The notes under the pieces are model-generated. The model was not told where the DNA came from and did not search any database. It saw nothing but the letters and a program-made list of their open reading frames with translations. Below are positions 9,292 through 17,717 of a DNA stretch of 64,000 bases, in pieces; position 1 is the stretch's first letter; each line of letters begins with the position of its first letter. The DNA is taken from assembly GCF_900111495.1 (NCBI RefSeq), contig NZ_FOIU01000001.1, positions 1,922,001-1,986,000 on the forward strand, given 5' to 3'. Origin of the DNA: Chryseobacterium wanjuense. GTDB taxonomy: Bacteria; Bacteroidota; Bacteroidia; Flavobacteriales; Weeksellaceae. Position numbers and translations under genes: made by a program.

Positions 9292-9911
9292 TTGGTAATC
9301 TTGTTTTGGGTTATTTTTTAGTGAGTTCTCCGTTTATACGGATAGGTAATTTGCTACTATTGTGGAAAAAAAGTATCGGTTCTTATGGTTATTAAATTAT
9401 ATTATCAGTTTTGTTAAATATATAAAAAATACATAATATTAATTCACATATTAACGTATATTAATACACAAAATCAAATAAATCAACCAAATAAATCAAT
9501 ATAACTAAATATTTACTAATATAAATACATTATTATTTATCGTATTAATTAGTTTAAATACTCACGTTAATTTTTTATAATGAAGTAAAAGTTCAGATCT
9601 TTATCATTCTATTTTTTTTCTTAATGCAAAGATCTGAACTGGAAGCGACAGAACTTGTCGTGTTAAAATTATAATTTGAAATTTTTGTAAGAATTTTTAA
9701 ATCCAGTCATTCTTTTTTAGACAACTTAGATGAAAATTCTTATCATATTGCACGTATACATTCTTCTCCAATTCTGTTGTTATTATTAAAAACATGTCTG
9801 CATCATTTTACACATCCGTGAAGGACAGATAAACAAACGAGTATAAAAGTATTCTTAACTAATATAAAGCAGTGCTATTAAAACGTTCATACTTCATAAA
9901 TCTTAATATTT
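9292..9911. promoter_or_regulatory. AT-rich divergent intergenic region
   Basis: About 620 bp between the divergent 1219-aa gene and the recombinase. It is extremely AT-rich from ~9400 to 9590 and holds no plausible gene. It must contain the promoter of the toxin-carrier unit, but I found no convincing TAnnTTTG element on the minus strand. It contains the inverted repeat described separately at 9590-9640. Confidence 0.5.
9590..9640. repeat. Perfect 13-bp inverted repeat
   Basis: AGTTCAGATCTTT (9590-9602) is exactly matched in reverse complement by 9628-9640, around a 25-nt T-rich loop. It lies in the leader side of the toxin-carrier operon and 270 bp upstream of the recombinase. It could be a terminator arm, an operator or part of an attachment site. 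Nothing in the sequence decides between these. Confidence 0.6.
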
Positions 9912-11362
9912 ATGAAAACAGCATATTTATATGTCAGAGTAAGCACTGACGAACAGAAGAGAAAAGGTTATTCTCTTCCTGAACAGGAAGATAGACTACT
10001 GAAATATTGCGAACAGAACCAAATTGTCGTCAAAGGAATCTTCAGAGAAGATTTTTTAGCAAAGGATTTTAACCGACCCGAGTGGAAGAAAATTATTAAG
10101 AAATTAAAAAGTAATAAAAAAAGACCAGCTGAAAATATACTTTTCATCAAATGGGATCGTTTTAGCCAAAACATTGAATATGCCTATCAAATGCTTGGTA
10201 TATTAAGGGGGCTAAATACTAAGCCATTGGCTATTGACCAACCAATTGATTTTGATGTACCTGAAAGTATAGTGATGCTTGCGGTATATCTTTCAATACC
10301 CGAAGCTGAAAACAACAGAAGAGGTAGAAATGCTTCCGATGGGATACGTAGATCCCGGAAAATGGGCAGATGGGCAGGAAGAGCCCCCATGGGATACATA
10401 AACCAGTCAACACAAGAAGGAAGAAAAATCATCGTACCAAAGCAACCACAGGCAGGTTTGATTAAGTGGGCTTTCGAACAGTTTGTAAAAGGTACATATT
10501 CTATCAATCAAGTTAGAATCATGACTGTTCAGAAAGGATTACAGTGTAGTAAGAACAATTTTGGAAAATATTACGCAATCCTATTTATTGCGGGATAATA
10601 ACGGTTAAAGCCACTAAAGATGAAGATGTTCAATTTGTAAAAGCAATCCATGAACCTATTATATCTGAAGATCTTTTCCGAACAGTTCAGTTTCTTCTTA
10701 AAAGCAGGCGTAAACAAAATGAAGCAAAGCTTTATACAAAATTCTTATTCCCACTTAGAGGACTCATAGACTGTCCTTTCTGTGGGCAAAAGTTTACAGG
10801 AAGTACCTCTAAGGGGAAACGGGCAAAATACAGATATTACCATTGTACAACTTCGAAATACAAGGGCAGATTTAGAGCGGATATTCTTGAATCTTCATAT
10901 GGAAATTACTTAGAAAATATTACTCTCCTCCCCAATCTATACAAGCTTTTTAATCTTATATTGGAAGAAGAAAATATATTCTCTGTAAGAAGACAATGTT
11001 TAGATGAAAGAAAAACTATTTTTTCAGAAATTTCCCAGCATAAGCAATTCTTAGCAAAAGCTAGAAGATATCTACTTGCAGGAAAAATAGATTTTGAAGA
11101 TTTCAGGGACACAAAAAAAGAACATAATCAAATTATGCATAATCTAAATGACAGATTACAACATCTTACTCGTAAACTAAGTATAGATAATTCTGAACAT
11201 GCAGATATATGGTCTGATAATGGAATTAATATTTTTCAATTCTATAACATCCAAGATTTCGTAGGTAAAAGATACATTGCAAGTATGTTTATACCTTCTG
11301 AAATAGACATATTTGAAAGAAATTTTAGATCAATACAAATAAATCCAACTCTAAAAAAATAG
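9912..11362 (+). pseudogene. Large serine recombinase, frameshifted
   Basis: The first frame (9912-10598) carries the resolvase domain with the catalytic serine in YVRVSTDEQ, a KWDRFSQN segment, and the start of the recombinase domain (GYINQSTQEGRKII). It ends early in IAG. Adding one A to the run in GGAAAAT at ~10565 restores a continuous protein, from KILRNPIYCGI through the zinc ribbon (CPFCGQKF with a later YYHC) to a coiled-coil C-terminus ending at 11362. The full protein would have ~483 residues, a normal length for this family of phage and ICE integrases. As written the gene cannot make the zinc ribbon or coiled coil, so it is inactive unless the missing base is a sequencing error. 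Confidence 0.85.
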
Positions 11363-11364
11363 TA

Positions 11365-11601
11365 ATGTATGATGCTACAATCGAAGATAGGACTAAAAAA
11401 CCATTACAAATTACAGAAAAGGATATTAATAGAATTACACAATCTTTTTCTGAAAGAATGGTTTCTATCAATCAGGCAATAAGAATACTACGGGATAATG
11501 ACATACGTATTAATAATGACGAGGCAATCATTATCTTAGATTTTCTCTATATGTTAGCAGCATCTTTTAAAAAGGATACTAATCTGGAATTGAGAGATTG
11601 A
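11365..11601 (+). CDS. Small hypothetical protein downstream of recombinase
   Basis: A 78-aa charged soluble protein (starts MYDATIEDRTKKPLQITEKD), beginning 2 bp after the recombinase stop, so probably co-transcribed. It is largely helical, with SINQAIRILRDNDIRI in the middle. I recognise no domain. Small partners directly after a site-specific recombinase are often directionality or accessory factors, but nothing here proves that role. Confidence 0.55.
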   Translation: MYDATIEDRTKKPLQITEKDINRITQSFSERMVSINQAIRILRDNDIRINNDEAIIILDFLYMLAASFKKDTNLELRD

Positions 11602-11754
11602 TTGAGTAAAGGATTATTGAACACAAAATAATGGATAATGCGAAAATTATCAAGACAAATATTTTTTCGTCAAAAAACAGTAGAAAACTCGAACACTTTT
11701 TAACACAACAACAAAGTAATGTAATCAACTGAAAATCAACACACATAAAACACA

Positions 11755-11786
11755 AAAAAAGGAGACGTTAAAAAATAAACGTCTCC
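11755..11786 (-). terminator. Terminator following a tRNA 3'-end fragment
   Basis: On the minus strand GGAGACGTT and AACGTCTCC (11778-11786 with 11761-11769) form a perfect 9-bp stem with an 8-nt loop, followed by a T run below 11761. It sits 4 nt past the tRNA-like 3' end at 11791, the usual place of a tRNA terminator, so it was probably captured together with the tRNA end. Confidence 0.65.
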
Positions 11787-11790
11787 CTAA

Positions 11791-11890
11791 GCGGAGAGTG
11801 AGGGATTCGAACCCTACCTTCCAATATGCGATGGATATTGACTTTTTATGTTGATGATTTAAAGAGTGCCACAAATGCGCCACAACTTTC
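11791..11890 (-). other. Attachment-site relic A: tRNA 3'-end fragment plus element end
   Basis: The minus strand ends in GGGTTCGAATCCC and CTCTCCGC, the T-arm and 3' acceptor strand of a tRNA of the Ser type. No matching 5' half (GGAGAG) lies at tRNA distance, so this is a fragment. The other end of the 100-bp unit carries GTGGCGCATTTGTGGCAC, a repeated GTGGC word typical of integrase arm sites (inference). A nearly identical layout occurs at 11936-12034. I read it as the scar of an element that integrated into a tRNA gene. Confidence 0.55.
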
Positions 11891-11935
11891 AATTGTCTCC
11901 TAAAAAGTCATCTTAAGAACTTTCTTTTTTTTGGT

Positions 11936-12034
11936 GCGGAGAAAGAGGGATTCGAACCTAACTGATAAACGCTGTGGTGGTGCTGATTTTCACTTGTGAA
12001 AATTAATCAGAGCCACGAATACGCCACAACTTTC
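11936..12034 (-). other. Attachment-site relic B: second tRNA 3'-end fragment
   Basis: This has the same layout as relic A: on the minus strand GGTTCGAATCCC and CTTTCTCCGC end the unit, and GTGGCGTATTCGTGGC opens it. The interior differs and holds a small hairpin (TTTTCAC with GTGAAAA near 11987-12002). No full tRNA can be folded. Two such units 145 bp apart suggest tandem integrations at the same kind of site. Confidence 0.55.
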
Positions 12035-12283
12035 TATCGGATGTTCTAAAACCAATTCTCCTTATAAGCACATATTTTACATACCTGCAAAATACTAACG
12101 ACTATATTCAAAGAGCATATATTTCGAGTTATAAATATAATTAAAATTAATGAGTTAAGTACAAAATGTAACAAACATTATCAATGACATCTTATTGAGA
12201 TCTAGTTTTGGTATTAAAAATAATTATTATAAATTAGGATCAACCTATATGTAAGCCAAATTGATAAAATATATTTTGACCCC

Positions 12284-13966
12284 GTGAAACTACCTAGTGA
12301 ATTTGAAGACCAATATGTAAAAGATGTTCTTTATAATAGATCATTAGAAAACCTGCCGGATGAAAAATGGGAACCCATAGAAGGTTATGAAAGTTATAAA
12401 ATTTCGAATTACGGAAGAGTGAAAAGTCTTGCACGTGAGACTTTATCATTATTTGGTAAAGAGCGAACACTCCCGGAGATGATAATGAAACCCGGTTTTG
12501 TAAAACATTTTAACAAATACCTCAATAAGTATTTTTATAATATCAATTGTAGATTATCACGGGATGGCAAGAAAACCAGTAAACCTGTATCTCGTCTCGT
12601 ATATTATCATTTTGTTGAGGAATTTGATTTCTATGACCAACGTATTCACATTGAGGCTAAGGACGGTAACAGGCTTCACGTGCATAGTTCTAATTTAAAA
12701 AAAAATTCAGCCAGTGAGAGAAGTTTGAAGACCTTTCGTATGGACAAAGCTAAAAATCGACATGTCTTTTACCAGCAAACTGTCAGCCAATATACCACTG
12801 AAGGAGAGCTTGTTGCTAATTTTGACAGCTTTTATGCAGCAGAAAAAGCTTTCGGCATAGATGCAACAGCTATTTACCATGCAACCACTAAACAAACTTT
12901 AGTCGCAGGAGCATATCGCTGGTTCTTACAAAGCAATCCTCCTAAAAAGGAAGATTTTATCGTCTCTGATAAATCCGGAAAATGGTTTAATGAAGAACTA
13001 TGGATAAGATTGGGTAAGCCCCTAATTGATAAAAAGAGCCCACCCTCTTGTATGAATCTCTCTATTGAAGATCTCCCAAACGAAAAATGGAAACCGATAC
13101 CCGGTTTTAAGGGACGGTTCAGTATTTCCAATAAAGGAAGGATAAAAAGATGGGGTAGCTGGAATCCAGTCGGAAGAAAGTTTTTTCAGAAAGATAGCAT
13201 CGTCCCCCAGTTTGTTGAGTTTAAAGGGGATACTATATATTCAATGTGTGTCGTATTAGATGATTTATATGATAAAAAGAAGAAAAGCCGAATTGAAATT
13301 GCTAGATTTCTTTTTCATTGTTTTGTCAAGGCTATTGACCTCAATGATAAAACGCTTATTGTACTCAATGAAAATAATCCCCAGTGGGAATTAGATCTGT
13401 CAAAGCTTGTATTACGATCTGTCAAAGATATTCCCAAAGGGAAAAAATTAAAATCGATACGTATCCTACTTAATTCAAAAAAAACATTTAACGATGTTCT
13501 TTGGGAAAAACTAGGCAAACCAGACGTTAAAAAAAAAAATCCTCCACCAATTCTGAATTTGTCTCTATCGGATCTTCCTAATGAACATTGGAAGCCCTTG
13601 CCTGGTTATGAAGGGAAATATGTTATTTCCAATAAAGGAAGAGTAAAACGACTAAGTGGCTGGAAAATGGGAATTCAATTTTTTGCTGAAGAGCAGATTT
13701 TGACCATCAATACAGATAAGTTCAAAGACAGTCTTTATCTATGCTTTCGGTTACATGAACAGATACGTAGAAGGTCGATGAGACTTCACCGCCTACTCTA
13801 TCATTGCTTTGTGGAAGAATTTGATCTGAACGACACCTCAATGGTTGTGGTTAATGATAATATCCCACTATGGGAAATGGATCTCTCAAAACTATCATTA
13901 CACGATTCCAATTCACGGCTTAATCAAAAGAGACTGATCGCACAAAACAAATCGGGAAATAAATAA
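12284..13966 (+). CDS. Triple NUMOD4 protein with degenerate HNH modules
   Basis: A 560-aa soluble protein, GTG start. Three modules begin with the NUMOD4 signature: LPDEKWEPIEGYESYKISN (residues ~22-40), LPNEKWKPIPGFKGRFSISN (~264-283) and LPNEHWKPLPGYEGKYVISN (~427-446). Between modules 1 and 2 lies a NUMOD1-like segment (VSQYTTEGELVANFDSFYAA). NUMOD4 domains normally sit beside an HNH nuclease with a VNHIDGN-type motif. Here the corresponding stretches read IHIEAKDGN, IVLNENNP and VVVNDNIP, so the catalytic His residues are missing. NUMOD domains bind DNA, so the protein may be a DNA-binding factor derived from homing endonucleases (inference). Confidence 0.7.
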   Translation: MKLPSEFEDQYVKDVLYNRSLENLPDEKWEPIEGYESYKISNYGRVKSLARETLSLFGKERTLPEMIMKPGFVKHFNKYLNKYFYNINCRLSRDGKKTSKPVSRLVYYHFVEEFDFYDQRIHIEAKDGNRLHVHSSNLKKNSASERSLKTFRMDKAKNRHVFYQQTVSQYTTEGELVANFDSFYAAEKAFGIDATAIYHATTKQTLVAGAYRWFLQSNPPKKEDFIVSDKSGKWFNEELWIRLGKPLIDKKSPPSCMNLSIEDLPNEKWKPIPGFKGRFSISNKGRIKRWGSWNPVGRKFFQKDSIVPQFVEFKGDTIYSMCVVLDDLYDKKKKSRIEIARFLFHCFVKAIDLNDKTLIVLNENNPQWELDLSKLVLRSVKDIPKGKKLKSIRILLNSKKTFNDVLWEKLGKPDVKKKNPPPILNLSLSDLPNEHWKPLPGYEGKYVISNKGRVKRLSGWKMGIQFFAEEQILTINTDKFKDSLYLCFRLHEQIRRRSMRLHRLLYHCFVEEFDLNDTSMVVVNDNIPLWEMDLSKLSLHDSNSRLNQKRLIAQNKSGNK

Positions 13967-14110
13967 TTATCAGGTTACGTGTAGTAAAGCCCTGGATTAC
14001 TACTCTATTACATTTATTCATACTCTTTCGTTTAGGATTCTTTTAGGACGTACAATTCTATAGGAAGGCATGTAAGCACATAAGCTACCTTATTCTTATG
14101 TAAAGCATCG

Positions 14111-14740
14111 TTATATGTCAGAATATGCTTTATCAATAATAAAAGAGATGGCCTCCTTCACCTTTTGTCTTCCTTCTTTGCTTTTAAGATCCAGCCCACA
14201 AAACGTATTATTATTGGTCGTGGCATAAATATCGAGATAATAGATACCCGAAACAAGCAGAGCCGTTATTGCCCGGTAGCGTCCCGCCTTATCACCAAAA
14301 TGTGGATCACAAACATTCTTAAAAATCACCTCACCTTCTTTCTCCCGGTTGTCTGCAAGTTTTTTCAGTGATTTTCTGTTTTCGGTCAGCCCCCACAGAA
14401 TAATTTTCTGAAGTTCCTTGTTTTCAAAAACGTAATCAAACTGGGACTGTAGAAGTTCCTTAGAAATAGCCTGCCCGCCATCCCGGATATCCGGACTGTC
14501 CTCTTCCTGCTTTACATTGCTCCAAAAATCCTGAGTGCTTATGTACTGGTCGATCAGCTGCTCCGTACCTCCAAAATAATTATAAATCAGCTTTTTATCC
14601 AGTCCTGCCGTTGCTGCTATGTCATTTACTTTAAGCGCTGAGACGCCCTTTGTCTTCAATATTTTCCCTACCGCATCCAAAAACTTCTTTTTACTCCTTT
14701 CTTTATTTTTGAAAACTCCATCGGTAATTTTTCTTTTCAT
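14111..14740 (-). CDS. TetR/AcrR family transcriptional regulator
   Basis: A 209-aa protein. The N-terminal HTH is clear: KFLDAVGKILKTKGVSALKV, then NDIAATAGLDKKLIYNYFGG (residues ~19-58), the recognition helix ending in the family's YxYF pattern. The rest is a helical ligand-binding domain of unknown specificity. A palindromic site (14793-14810) lies 53 bp upstream of its start, in the region shared with the divergent AraC-type gene, so autorepression and control of the neighbour are plausible (inference). Confidence 0.85.
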   Translation of the reverse strand: MKRKITDGVFKNKERSKKKFLDAVGKILKTKGVSALKVNDIAATAGLDKKLIYNYFGGTEQLIDQYISTQDFWSNVKQEEDSPDIRDGGQAISKELLQSQFDYVFENKELQKIILWGLTENRKSLKKLADNREKEGEVIFKNVCDPHFGDKAGRYRAITALLVSGIYYLDIYATTNNNTFCGLDLKSKEGRQKVKEAISFIIDKAYSDI

Positions 14741-14792
14741 AAATTCTCAATGCATGGATAAAAAATATGATACAATAAATATAGTATTATTT

Positions 14793-14810
14793 TATCACCA
14801 AATGGTGATA
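14793..14810. promoter_or_regulatory. Palindromic operator, TetR-type
   Basis: TATCACC and GGTGATA form perfect 7-bp half-sites around AAAT, between the divergent TetR and AraC-type genes. It overlaps a TATATTTG element (14809-14816, plus strand) that fits the Bacteroidota -7 consensus TAnnTTTG. The TetR protein next door is the natural candidate ligand. Confidence 0.55.
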
Positions 14811-14951
14811 TATTTGTTACGATTGCATAATTTATTTTGGTATAGAACATTTGACTTAAAGAGTAAATATAAGTGATCCGGACAACTAGAGCATAAAGAA
14901 TAGCCCTGTAATTCCTCATCATAACCCTTTAGTTATAAAAACAAATGCACC

Positions 14952-15797
14952 ATGCACGTACAACTAGTCACTATTCTCGACAGCAAATTAGAGGAAGTGA
15001 TCCGCAAATTCGCCAGGATGCCATTTCAGCTGTCGGCCGCCAACTTCAGCATTGCTGCACAGATACTTGAACATAGCTCGTTAATGTTGAAAAATTATAT
15101 AGACCTGTTAATAGCCCTACGACTGCTCCCAGAAAAACACGAATATTATAAGCAGCAAATTCATATCACACATACCCACAGTAAAATACACCTGGTATCG
15201 GGCGATATTAATGAAAAAATCCTTATTGCTATTAAGGATAGAGTAACCCTGATGCTTCATAAATATTCGGAGCATGAACTGAACCCGGTTATTTCCATAT
15301 ATCAGCATTACAATAGTCCTGATGAATTAATACTTGTAACTGGTTTAAGTATTATTGATAAAAAAGCATCGACCGCAATAAGCCTCCTTCATCAATTGAG
15401 TTTACCGGTGAACCTATTCGAATTCAATACGTACAGACCGGTTTACCTCATAGAACTCCTGAAATCCTATCAAAAAGATACCAATCTCTCCGTACATAGG
15501 CTGGCAGCACAGTATGGAAAAAGTTATAAACAAGTCCAGAAAGATTCGAAGTCATACTTTGGAAGTACACTGTACAGCTTTATTTTGAAACTCAAAATGC
15601 TCGATACTGTTGAGGACATTATGTTTACGGATCTTAGCTTAAAAGAAATCGCTTATAAGAACGACTTTGCAGACTATGGCAGCATGTATAGGTTATTCAA
15701 GCAGTATCGATTTTCTTTAAAACAGATTCCAAGATTTTTAGAGTTTAGTACCAGTGGAATTATATGCTATGTTTTGGCTGCTTTTTATTATATGTGA
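14952..15797 (+). CDS. AraC-family transcriptional regulator
   Basis: A 281-aa protein. The C-terminal ~95 residues form an AraC-type double HTH: LSVHRLAAQYGKSYKQVQKD, then LSLKEIAYKNDFADYGSMYRLFKQYR and QIPRF. The N-terminal ~170 residues are unrecognised and have no membrane segment. It starts the plus-strand group that continues with the MauE-type protein and a secreted peptide, and is likely their regulator (position-based inference). Confidence 0.75.
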   Translation: MHVQLVTILDSKLEEVIRKFARMPFQLSAANFSIAAQILEHSSLMLKNYIDLLIALRLLPEKHEYYKQQIHITHTHSKIHLVSGDINEKILIAIKDRVTLMLHKYSEHELNPVISIYQHYNSPDELILVTGLSIIDKKASTAISLLHQLSLPVNLFEFNTYRPVYLIELLKSYQKDTNLSVHRLAAQYGKSYKQVQKDSKSYFGSTLYSFILKLKMLDTVEDIMFTDLSLKEIAYKNDFADYGSMYRLFKQYRFSLKQIPRFLEFSTSGIICYVLAAFYYM

Positions 15798-15826
15798 AGT
15801 ACTATTTACAATAACATGGTAATTAT

Positions 15827-17431
15827 TTGTCTCTTTTAGTTTTAGGGGGAATCCGAACTTTACAACAGATTCTAAAACATAGTCCGTTGAAAAAGATATT
15901 CCCTCATTTAACCCAAATACTAAGTTATTTCTTTGTACTTCTGTTCTGCTACGCAGCAGTAAGCAAGGTTCTGGACTTTGAAAACTTTACGGTGCAATTA
16001 GCCCAGTCTCCACTCTTAAGTGCATATGCAGGAATTATTTCTTATACTGTCATTATTGTAGAAATTGTAACTGTCATTATACTATGTTTCCCCCAAACAA
16101 GATTGTGGGGGTTGTATGCTTCACTTGGATTGATGGCAGGCTTCACAATCTATATTTACCTGATCTTGTACTACAGCGATTTTGTACCCTGCAGCTGTGG
16201 GGGTATTTTGGAAAAGCTGGGATGGACAGAGCATCTTATATTCAATATAGGCTGCATTATCATAGCTCTATTAGCAATTTCCTCCTTTTACCAACGCAAA
16301 CAAATCAGTTTGCTCAAACCTCTATTCTACTCTGCGTTACTAATAATAATGAGCACCAGCATCGTTATTTTATTATTCATCACTTCGGAGCATATCATAA
16401 AAAAAGAAAACAACTTTACCCGGCGTTTTTTGCTCCATCCGGTTTTAGAAGACAAAACATTCGATCTTGGAATGAACTCATATTACTTTGCAGGTTTGGA
16501 TGGAGGAAAGATCTATTTGGGAAACGTTACTGCTCCACTTCTATTAACAACTGTTGATACGTCCTTTGTTAATCTCCGGTCAGTAAAAGTAGACCTTGAT
16601 AGGGAGAACTACCCTTTCCGAAGTCTTCAACTACAAGTAAAAGATTCAAACTATTACCTATACGATGGAAGTATTCCAGTTATTTTTCGCGGAACTTTGG
16701 GTAACACAATCGCTCACACCATCAGCTATCGAGATGCCTTTTTTACCCAACTGGTTATCCTGGATAGTTCCTATTTTGCTATCCGAACCCAAAGCAGCCA
16801 TAACCGCCAGTATATGCTTGCAGCGCTTAACCTACAGCAAAATCCTAAACTACAAATGCATCCTTCTATCCTTAAAAAACAAATTGATGGTGTCTTTGAT
16901 TCTGATGGAAAACTCGTTACAGCAAATAACAGTTCAGAAATCCTCTATGCATATACCTACAGGAACGAGTTCATCGTTTTGGATCAACGACTTACTATCC
17001 TAAAGAAATTACATACCATCGATACAACAACGGTCGCCAAAATTCAGACACGCAGGCTTTCTGACGGAACTCATAAAATGAGTGCACCGCCGCTTAAAGT
17101 GAACGGCGCAATAGCTGCTAACCACAATCTGCTCTTTATTCATTCCAACCTAAAAGGCAAACATGAATCTTCACAGATGTGGAAGAAAGCAAGTGTGATA
17201 GACATCTATCGGACAGACGAACAAGAATATGTTGGCAGCTTTTATGTTGATAAGCAAGGAGAAAGTGCATTGTCCTATATGATAGCAGACGATAGATACT
17301 TATACGTCCTCATAAGAAATGACCTTAAACGTTATCGGTTTCGGGAACCGATCTCCAAATACTTTAAAGCAGGGAATGCCGAAAACCTGATCCAGAGTAG
17401 GCAAAAACTAATAAATTTAAAAAAAAAATGA
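15827..17431 (+). CDS. MauE-type redox membrane protein with C-terminal sensor-like domain
   Basis: A 534-aa protein. Four to five membrane segments in residues ~20-190 with PCSCGG in the loop after the third match the MauE/DoxX-like family, whose Cys pair is linked to thiol-disulfide exchange at the membrane. Residues ~200-520 are extracytoplasmic and beta-rich with repeated short strands, possibly a beta-propeller, without a named motif. The only start giving this frame upstream of the first helix is TTG (15827 or 15887). The stop overlaps the start of the secreted peptide gene by 4 bp, so the pair is translationally coupled. A role in oxidising the four Cys of that peptide is an attractive inference. 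Confidence 0.65.
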   Translation: MSLLVLGGIRTLQQILKHSPLKKIFPHLTQILSYFFVLLFCYAAVSKVLDFENFTVQLAQSPLLSAYAGIISYTVIIVEIVTVIILCFPQTRLWGLYASLGLMAGFTIYIYLILYYSDFVPCSCGGILEKLGWTEHLIFNIGCIIIALLAISSFYQRKQISLLKPLFYSALLIIMSTSIVILLFITSEHIIKKENNFTRRFLLHPVLEDKTFDLGMNSYYFAGLDGGKIYLGNVTAPLLLTTVDTSFVNLRSVKVDLDRENYPFRSLQLQVKDSNYYLYDGSIPVIFRGTLGNTIAHTISYRDAFFTQLVILDSSYFAIRTQSSHNRQYMLAALNLQQNPKLQMHPSILKKQIDGVFDSDGKLVTANNSSEILYAYTYRNEFIVLDQRLTILKKLHTIDTTTVAKIQTRRLSDGTHKMSAPPLKVNGAIAANHNLLFIHSNLKGKHESSQMWKKASVIDIYRTDEQEYVGSFYVDKQGESALSYMIADDRYLYVLIRNDLKRYRFREPISKYFKAGNAENLIQSRQKLINLKKK

Positions 17432-17685
17432 AAAAACTAATCCTTCCTGTAACCCTTTTATTACTGGGTACAGGCGCAGCTTTTGCAACTAAAATGAACA
17501 GCAGTAAAAGAATTCTTGTAGATGCTTATCGTATTGATGCGGTATCTGGTCGATGCGTAACTGCTAACCAAAAATGTAGTACAGTTCAATCAGATCCATG
17601 TACTTGGAACGAAAATTCATCAATCTTCCTACACGACGCACCTCTAACTCAAACCATGTGCGGTGATGAGTTATACAAGCCTTAA
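17428..17685 (+). CDS. Small secreted four-Cys peptide (DUF6520-like)
   Basis: An 85-aa precursor with a signal peptide (MKKLILPVTLLLLGTGAAFA) and a mature part of ~65 residues holding four Cys (GRC, QKC, DPC, TMC). This size, signal and Cys layout resemble the DUF6520 group of Bacteroidota secreted peptides. Function is unknown. It overlaps the MauE-type gene by 4 bp, is followed by a strong hairpin, and converges with an S9 peptidase gene. The two peptides at 40856 and 41337 have the same type of precursor. Confidence 0.7.
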   Translation: MKKLILPVTLLLLGTGAAFATKMNSSKRILVDAYRIDAVSGRCVTANQKCSTVQSDPCTWNENSSIFLHDAPLTQTMCGDELYKP

Positions 17686-17689
17686 CAAT

Positions 17690-17717
17690 AAGAAGGGCGC
17701 TATAACGCGCCCTTCTT
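17690..17717. terminator. Bidirectional terminator between peptide gene and S9 peptidase
   Basis: AAGAAGGGCGC and GCGCCCTTCTT pair perfectly (11 bp) around TATAAC. The right arm lies inside the last codons of the converging S9 peptidase gene. It serves both strands. The AAGAAGGG stem and TATA-containing loop return after the two peptide genes at 41.1 and 41.6 kb. Confidence 0.75.

Noticed and set aside
11791..12034. Two tandem tRNA genes on the minus strand
   Set aside because: Only T-arm and 3' acceptor strands exist. No 5' acceptor strand, D-arm or anticodon arm can be found at the right distance.
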